Of a DNA stretch of 10,163 nt, positions 6,398 to 10,163 are shown in pieces. The notes beneath the pieces are model-generated. The model was given only the letters and a program-made list of their open reading frames with translations. It was not told the DNA's origin and ran no database searches. A program made the position numbers and the translations under genes. Each line of letters opens with the position of its first letter. The stretch's first letter is position 1. Origin of the DNA: Oscillospiraceae bacterium (GTDB taxonomy: Bacteria > Bacillota_A > Clostridia > Oscillospirales > Ruminococcaceae); the NCBI GenBank assembly GCA_017440445.1, contig JAFSHE010000368.1:1-10163 (forward strand). The letters run 5' to 3'.

Positions 6398-6404
6398 CTC
6401 CTTT
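6398..6404 (-). promoter_or_regulatory. Ribosome binding site that decides the sigma factor start
   Basis: On the - strand AAAGGAG lies 8 nt before the ATG at 6389 and within the codons that would follow the longer in-frame ATG at 6407. No purine-rich site precedes 6407. The shorter 170-residue product is therefore preferred. Confidence 0.75.
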
Positions 6405-6414
6405 CATAAGCTAT

Positions 6415-6433
6415 AACGCACAAAATATGCGTT
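6415..6433. promoter_or_regulatory. Inverted repeat in the sigma gene leader
   Basis: AACGCA (6415-6420), 7-nt spacer, TGCGTT (6428-6433), a perfect 6-bp inverted repeat. It falls just downstream of the proposed - strand -10 box and 11 nt before the ribosome binding site, so it could be an operator or a short hairpin in the messenger. Function is not established. Confidence 0.35.
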
Positions 6434-6445
6434 TTTATTGGCGGT

Positions 6446-6474
6446 ATCTTAAAAATTTTACAAAACACTTGCAA
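6446..6474 (-). promoter_or_regulatory. Candidate sigma-A promoter for the ECF sigma operon
   Basis: On the - strand: -35 TTGCAA (6474-6469), 17-bp spacer, -10 TAAGAT (6451-6446). Each box matches consensus at 4 of 6 positions. The spacing is optimal and the place right for a leader of about 50 nt. The boxes are only moderate, and the operon may also have an ECF-type self-driven promoter that I cannot recognise. Confidence 0.4.
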
Positions 6475-6497
6475 ACGGGCGAAAAGTGATATATAAT
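6469..6497 (+). promoter_or_regulatory. Sigma-A promoter for the zapA operon
   Basis: -35 TTGCAA (6469-6474), exactly 17 bp, then a perfect -10 TATAAT (6492-6497), in an AT-rich context. The expected start of transcription is near 6504, giving a leader of about 200 nt before zapA. No better promoter is seen closer to the gene. The -35 hexamer is palindromic and is also the best -35 for the opposite strand. Confidence 0.75.
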
Positions 6498-6554
6498 ATT
6501 AATATATACGTGCTTATTTCTTTCCGCTGTTGTGGCGGGTCGATCATATTATAT

Positions 6555-6624
6555 CATGACTGCAGAGCGAAAGCTCCGCAAGGCGGCGACAGTCGCCGTC
6601 TGCGTTTACGCAGACATAGTCATG
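6555..6624. repeat. Branched hairpin element in the zapA leader
   Basis: Outer stem CATGACT (6555-6561) with AGTCATG (6618-6624). It encloses three stem-loops: GAGC-GAAA-GCTC (6565-6576), GGCGGCGA-CAG-TCGCCGTC (6582-6600, one G-U pair) and GTCTGCG-TTTA-CGCAGAC (6598-6615). The last two share the bases 6598-6600, so they could be alternatives. The shape is like a four-way junction but is not a tRNA: no CCA end, no anticodon arm or T-loop sequence. It may be a dispersed repeat or a structured leader. Confidence 0.5.
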
Positions 6625-6628
6625 CTTC

Positions 6629-6679
6629 AATAAAAACAGCGCAATTGCCGTCAGGCAATTGAAGCGAGCTGTTTTTATT
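6629..6679. terminator. Long two-part hairpin, terminator-like on both strands
   Basis: Outer 12-bp stem AATAAAAACAGC (6629-6640) with GCTGTTTTTATT (6668-6679). Inner 8-bp stem CAATTGCC (6642-6649) with GGCAATTG (6654-6661), loop GTCA. Because of the symmetry each strand has a GC-containing hairpin followed within a few bases by GCTGTTTTTATT. It lies between the zapA promoter and the gene, so it could attenuate zapA; on the other strand it would shield the sigma operon promoter region from leftward read-through. Confidence 0.5.
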
Positions 6680-6707
6680 ATATCACTTTTTGAAAGGACT
6701 GTGTGTA

Positions 6708-7919
6708 ATGCTCAACGAAAAAGTTACTATCTCCGTATGCGGTTCCTCTTACCGACTTAAGACCGATAACGCAAAGCAGCTTATCAGTGATGCGGGCGAG
6801 GTGGAAAAGCGTATCTCGGAGTACTGTCGCAATATCGATTATATAGAAAAGGCTGACGCAGCAGTGTTCACATCTCTCGACCTTATGACAGAGATACATA
6901 TCCTCAGCAGCGAGTGCAGCAGGCTGGAGCTGGAAAACAAGGACCTTATAAGGGTTGCGGAGCAGGGTGCAGGCGCCATAGAGGAAAATGCTTCCCTCAG
7001 GGCTGCCAATGCCGAGCTTAAAAAGGAAAACGACGAGCTTGCGGAGCTGAGAAAGAAGATAGAGGTACTGGAGCAGAAGAACCTGCTTCTGACAGAGGAT
7101 ATAAAGGCTGAGCAGGAGCGCTCTGCCGCTGCCGCAAAGGCCGAGAAGGAGGCAGAGGGCCTCAGAAAGCAGCTCAGCAGCCTTGAGGAGCGCAACTCCC
7201 GTCTTGTTTCCGAGGCGAAGGAGAATGCCTCAAAGCTCAGCGAGAGCGAAAAGAAGATAAACGAGCTTACAAAGGACAACGCAAAGCTCAAGAAGGATGC
7301 GGACGAGGCTGAAAAGCTGATGGAGGAGAACATCCGTCTGTCTGACGAGATAAAGAGTGCGGGCAAGAATACCGAGGTGCAGAAGCGTGCCGAGGAGCGC
7401 ATAAAGGCTCTTGAGGCGGAGAATGCAAAGCTGAAGTCAGACTGTGACAAGTCCGACGCTGACAGCAAGGCGCTTGGCGACAGGATAACAGAGCTTAACG
7501 GCAGGATAAAGAACTACGAGGACGCATGCTCTGATGCGGCTATGAGGACCTCTGCGCTCACCAAGGAGAATGAGGAGCTTAAAGCGGCAAAGGAAAAGCT
7601 GGAGCAGGATGCCGAGGACGCAAAGAAGCAGCTCCGCAGCAGCGCCGACAAGGTGACAGAGCTAAGTGAAAAGGCAGATAAGCTTGAGGAGCTTATGGTG
7701 AAATTCTCCCAGACGGAGAGCGAGAATATTGCGCTTAAGGCAATAAGCGACAGCGTAAAGGATACTGCGGACAAGCTTGCTGCGCTTGAAAAGGAGTGCG
7801 AGGAGCTTCGCAAAAAGGCTGCGGATACAGAAAAGGAGAACAAGGAGCTTAAGCGCACCAACACCTCCCTTAACAAGCAGCTTAACGAAATGCTGGAGGA
7901 CGGACAGCTTACATTATGA
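6708..7919 (+). CDS. zapA: Cell division protein ZapA with long coiled-coil extension
   Basis: 403 residues. The ATG at 6708 is chosen because AAAGGA (6695-6700) precedes it; a TTG at 6690 is in frame but would include that site. Residues 1-85 form a ZapA domain: the beta strand pair VTISVCGSSYRLKTD, a helix with the GEVEKRISEYCRN segment, and an alpha region with KADAAVFTSLDLMTEIHIL. ZapA binds FtsZ and promotes bundling of its filaments at the division site. From about residue 66 to 400 there is an almost unbroken coiled coil, very rich in Glu, Lys, Ala and Leu, with heptad spacing and repeated ENxELK/LEExN units. Ordinary ZapA proteins are about 80-130 residues, so this one is three to four times longer. 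The tail could equally mark a separate scaffold-type protein, but the N-terminal domain fits ZapA well. Its stop overlaps the start of the U32 gene (ATGA). Confidence 0.82.
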   Translation: MLNEKVTISVCGSSYRLKTDNAKQLISDAGEVEKRISEYCRNIDYIEKADAAVFTSLDLMTEIHILSSECSRLELENKDLIRVAEQGAGAIEENASLRAANAELKKENDELAELRKKIEVLEQKNLLLTEDIKAEQERSAAAAKAEKEAEGLRKQLSSLEERNSRLVSEAKENASKLSESEKKINELTKDNAKLKKDADEAEKLMEENIRLSDEIKSAGKNTEVQKRAEERIKALEAENAKLKSDCDKSDADSKALGDRITELNGRIKNYEDACSDAAMRTSALTKENEELKAAKEKLEQDAEDAKKQLRSSADKVTELSEKADKLEELMVKFSQTESENIALKAISDSVKDTADKLAALEKECEELRKKAADTEKENKELKRTNTSLNKQLNEMLEDGQLTL

Positions 7920-9943
7920 GTGAGATATTATCTCCATGCGGCAGCATGGAAAGCCTTGCGGCTGCGCTCAATACGGGCGCAGGCGCAGTATATGCAGGTA
8001 TGAAACAGTTTTCGGCGCGTAAAAACGCCGAAAATTTTTCTGTGGAGGAGCTTAAACAGGCGTGCGACGAGTGCCATCGCCGTGGCGTGAAGCTGTATGT
8101 TACATTGAATACGCTGATATTCGACAGCGAAACGGAGGAGTTTATATCCTGCGTTAAGCAGGCGGCGCAGTGCGGTGTTGATGGGCTTATCATACAGGAT
8201 ATGGGCGCTGCTGCGTTGGTGCGGCAGGTATGTCCCGAAATGCCGATACATGCCTCCACACAGATGACCCTTAACAGCGTAAGCGGCGTGAAAGCTGCGG
8301 AGCAGTGCGGATTTTCCCGTGTGGTGATAGGACGGGAGCTGTCGGGGGAGCAGATACGTCACATCAGGGAGAATACCTCAGCAGAGCTTGAAGTGTTCGT
8401 ACATGGCGCACTGTGCGTTTCCATAAGCGGTCAGTGCTATATGAGCAGTATCTTCGGCGGCAGGAGCGGCAACAGAGGTCTTTGCGCACAGCCCTGCCGA
8501 CTGGATTTTACCTGCGGTGAGCGGCATAACGTGATCTCGCTGAAGGACAGCTCACTTGTGGAGCATCTTCCGGAGCTTCGGGAGATGGGTATTTCCTCCT
8601 TCAAGATTGAGGGCAGGATGAAGCGCCCCGAATATGTTGCGTGCGCAACGGACGCATGCTATAAGTCGCTTGCGGGCATGGAATACGACCGTGGTCGTCT
8701 TGGAGATATATTCTCCCGTGGCGGACTTACAGACAGCTATTATACGGGTACTATCGCAGACATGCAGGGAATACGTACAAAAGAGAATGTGGACAACTCC
8801 GCAAAGGCGCTCAGTGGCATAAAGGCTCTGTACAAGGATGAATTGCCCCGCCTTGCGGTGGATATACATGTTACGGCAGAGGCGGGACAGCCTCTTGAGG
8901 CCTCGGCAAAATGCGGCAGCGTTTATGCGTCCGTTACGGGCGCAGTGCCTCAGCCTGCGCAGAAGGCGGCGGCAACGGAGGAGAGCATCACCGAGCGCAT
9001 GGGAAAGCTCGGCGGCACGCAGTTTTATGCGGGAGAGCTTTCCGCAGACGTGGAGGATGGTCTTTTCATCCCTGCGGCGGAGCTTAACGCACTTCGCAGA
9101 GGTATCTGCGAGGAGCTTTCAAGACTTATCCTCGAAAAGAACACCCCGAAATACAATATATGCGATATAAAGCCGCTCCCCGAAAGGAAGCGTGTCAATA
9201 AAAAGCTTTCCTATCGTGCGGAGGTAGCGGATGCGCAGCAGCTGAAGCAGGCTCTTGCGCTGCCGTTTGAGTGCGTCTACACACCCATGAAGCTGCTGAA
9301 TGAGCGCACTCCCGACAAGGACAGGATAGCTGTGCTGCCGCCGCTGTTTCTCGGCGACTCTGAGGATGAAGTCCGCAGCCGTCTGCGTGAGCTGAAGAAA
9401 TTCGGCTTTACAAAGGGAATAGCGCATACGCTGGGACATGCTCAGCTCCTGCGTGAGGAGGGCTTTGACATCCTCGGCGGTTACAGGCTTAATGTTATCA
9501 ACAGCCGTGCGGCGGATTTCTACGAGAATTTCGGACTCAGCGATATCACGCTTTCTTTCGAGGGTACGGTGCAGCAGCTTTCCGGGATACAGTGCGGCAT
9601 CCCGAGGGGAATACTCGCCTACGGCAGACTTCCGCTGATGGCTATGAGAAGATGCCCCGTATCAGGCGGAGCGCCCTGCGGTGCTGAAGTCCCCTGCAAC
9701 AAAAGCATAAAGGACAGGCGAGGAAACGAGATGCCGATACTCTGCGGCGGAAACTATGTGGAGCTTTTAAATCCCGACCTGCTGATAATGAGCGACAGAC
9801 AGTGTGCGCTTTCTCAGTTTGATTTCGCACTGCTTAAATTCACCGATGAAAAGGAGCTTGCTCCCGTGCTGGATATGTATCTGAACGATAAAAAGCCCTC
9901 GGGCAGCCTTACAAGGGGACTGTATTTCAGAGGAGCAGAGTAA
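7916..9943 (+). CDS. U32-family protein, RlhA/YdcP type (probable RNA hydroxylation factor)
   Basis: 675 residues; the ATG overlaps the zapA stop (ATGA, 7916-7919), suggesting coupled translation. Residues 1-300 form the U32 domain, with LSPCGSMESLAAALNTGAGAVYAG at the start and the family signature around 159-176 (ExFxxGALCxxxxGxCxMS: EVFVHGALC then GQCYMS). Four Cys at 167, 174, 190 and 194 fit an Fe-S cluster site, and KIEGRMKRPEY is at 230-240. About 310-405 matches the DUF3656-type inserted domain (LGGTQFYAGEL, then LFIPAAELNALRRG). The rest is a second, less conserved domain with further Cys near its end. The length equals that of E. coli RlhA (YdcP), which with TrhP and UbiU/V shows that 'U32 peptidases' are often Fe-S, prephenate-dependent hydroxylation enzymes. 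So the likely role is hydroxylation of rRNA (or tRNA) rather than proteolysis; the substrate here is inferred. The pairing with zapA is, as I recall, frequent in Clostridia. Confidence 0.88.
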   Translation: MSEILSPCGSMESLAAALNTGAGAVYAGMKQFSARKNAENFSVEELKQACDECHRRGVKLYVTLNTLIFDSETEEFISCVKQAAQCGVDGLIIQDMGAAALVRQVCPEMPIHASTQMTLNSVSGVKAAEQCGFSRVVIGRELSGEQIRHIRENTSAELEVFVHGALCVSISGQCYMSSIFGGRSGNRGLCAQPCRLDFTCGERHNVISLKDSSLVEHLPELREMGISSFKIEGRMKRPEYVACATDACYKSLAGMEYDRGRLGDIFSRGGLTDSYYTGTIADMQGIRTKENVDNSAKALSGIKALYKDELPRLAVDIHVTAEAGQPLEASAKCGSVYASVTGAVPQPAQKAAATEESITERMGKLGGTQFYAGELSADVEDGLFIPAAELNALRRGICEELSRLILEKNTPKYNICDIKPLPERKRVNKKLSYRAEVADAQQLKQALALPFECVYTPMKLLNERTPDKDRIAVLPPLFLGDSEDEVRSRLRELKKFGFTKGIAHTLGHAQLLREEGFDILGGYRLNVINSRAADFYENFGLSDITLSFEGTVQQLSGIQCGIPRGILAYGRLPLMAMRRCPVSGGAPCGAEVPCNKSIKDRRGNEMPILCGGNYVELLNPDLLIMSDRQCALSQFDFALLKFTDEKELAPVLDMYLNDKKPSGSLTRGLYFRGAE

Positions 9944-10043
9944 ACGGGTTGGCAGCAAAGCCGCCAACGCTGCAATTTTTTCTCCGATTGCCCTTATGGC
10001 AATCGGTTTTGCTTCGCAAAAACCGAAAAAATTGCGAACCCGT
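9944..10043. repeat. Nested hairpin element behind the U32 gene
   Basis: Outer stem ACGGGTT (9944-9950) with AACCCGT (10037-10043). Second stem GCAATTTTTTC (9972-9982) with GAAAAAATTGC (10025-10035), 11 bp. Inside it are CCGATTGCC-CTTAT-GGCAATCGG (9984-10006) and TTTTGC-TTC-GCAAAA (10007-10021). A side hairpin TTGGC/GCCAA lies at 9949-9967. It starts right after the stop codon, so it probably ends the zapA-U32 transcript: on the + strand a strong hairpin at 9984-10006 is followed by TTTT. The core word ATTGCC...GGCAAT also occurs in the element at 6629-6679. Confidence 0.55.
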
Positions 10044-10071
10044 ACTCGCGCTCAATCATTTTTGTGTTTCG

Positions 10072-10109
10072 TAGGGCAGGTGCTTGCCACTATGGGTGAA
10101 ACCGCCCTA
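10072..10109. repeat. Small hairpin in the right-end intergenic region
   Basis: TAGGGC (10072-10077) pairs with GCCCTA (10104-10109) around a 26-nt interior that can form a further small GGCA/TGCC stem. No gene is visible from 9944 to the window end (220 bp), which holds only this hairpin, the nested element before it and a possible promoter. Confidence 0.4.
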
Positions 10110-10113
10110 TCAT
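10084..10113 (+). promoter_or_regulatory. Possible sigma-A promoter pointing out of the window
   Basis: TTGCCA (10084-10089), 18 bp, TATCAT (10108-10113); each box matches consensus at 5 of 6 positions. It overlaps the hairpin at 10072-10109, and the gene it would serve lies beyond the window, so it is tentative. Confidence 0.3.
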
Positions 10114-10163
10114 GTTTTAAAGGCGCATGTTTAATGTGATGTTATGATAAAGTACCAAAAAAA

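Noticed and set aside
6555..6624. tRNA or tRNA-like gene suggested by the cloverleaf-like fold
   Set aside because: No acceptor stem with discriminator/CCA logic, no TTC-type T-loop, no anticodon arm of 5+7 bases; stem lengths do not fit.
6690..6707. TTG start extending ZapA by 6 residues
   Set aside because: The extension contains the AAAGGA ribosome binding site; the ATG at 6708 fits the ZapA N terminus.
6839..7468. 209-codon open frame on the - strand inside zapA
   Set aside because: Its product is almost all Ser, Phe, Ala and Leu, the mirror of the Glu/Lys/Ala-rich coiled coil on the + strand; no ribosome binding site or domain.
1..10163. CRISPR array, rRNA or tRNA gene, transposase gene
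   Set aside because: No regularly spaced repeats, no rRNA or tRNA signature and no transposase-like ORF were seen on either strand.

Overview
The window looks like a chromosomal segment of a Gram-positive gut Clostridium-class bacterium, most like Ruminococcus or a close Oscillospiraceae relative. This rests on moderate GC content, strong AGGAGG-type ribosome binding sites, a sigma-A promoter with a perfect TATAAT, a zapA/U32 gene pair, and hairpin-rich intergenic elements of the kind common in that group. The genus is an inference from style, not from a marker gene.

Left part (about 170-4667, all + strand): the remains of a tailed-phage structural module. In order: the C-terminal end of a major capsid protein without its own start signals, an intact gp6-like head-tail connector, an intact minor capsid/head-closure protein, a small 49-residue ORF, a 115-residue tail-tip-type protein, a 498-residue tail hub (Tal-like) protein and a 445-residue tail fibre/receptor-binding candidate. 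Terminase, portal, protease, most of the capsid, tail tube, tape measure, holin and lysin are absent from the window. The gene order jumps from head-closure to tail-tip, so this is best read as a collapsed prophage. A MITE-like element (4662-4786) abuts its right end and supplies the last gene's stop codon. A strong + strand terminator (4826-4853) closes the region.

Middle part (4855-6389, - strand): a two-gene operon encoding an ECF-type sigma factor and, 17 nt downstream, a secreted/membrane protein with a signal peptide, a large ectodomain, one transmembrane helix near the C terminus and a 49-residue cytoplasmic tail. The pairing suggests a sigma/anti-sigma style signalling unit, but the topology is the reverse of ordinary anti-sigma factors.

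Intergenic hub (6390-6707): divergent promoters for the sigma operon (-) and the zapA operon (+) appear to share one palindromic TTGCAA -35 hexamer. The zapA transcript would carry a leader of about 200 nt with a branched fold and a long terminator-like hairpin.

Right part (6708-9943, + strand): a ZapA-type cell division protein with a very long coiled-coil extension. It overlaps by ATGA a U32-family protein of the RlhA/YdcP type (Fe-S, prephenate-dependent RNA hydroxylation family). The window ends with another nested hairpin element (9944-10043), a further hairpin, and a possible promoter pointing out of the window.
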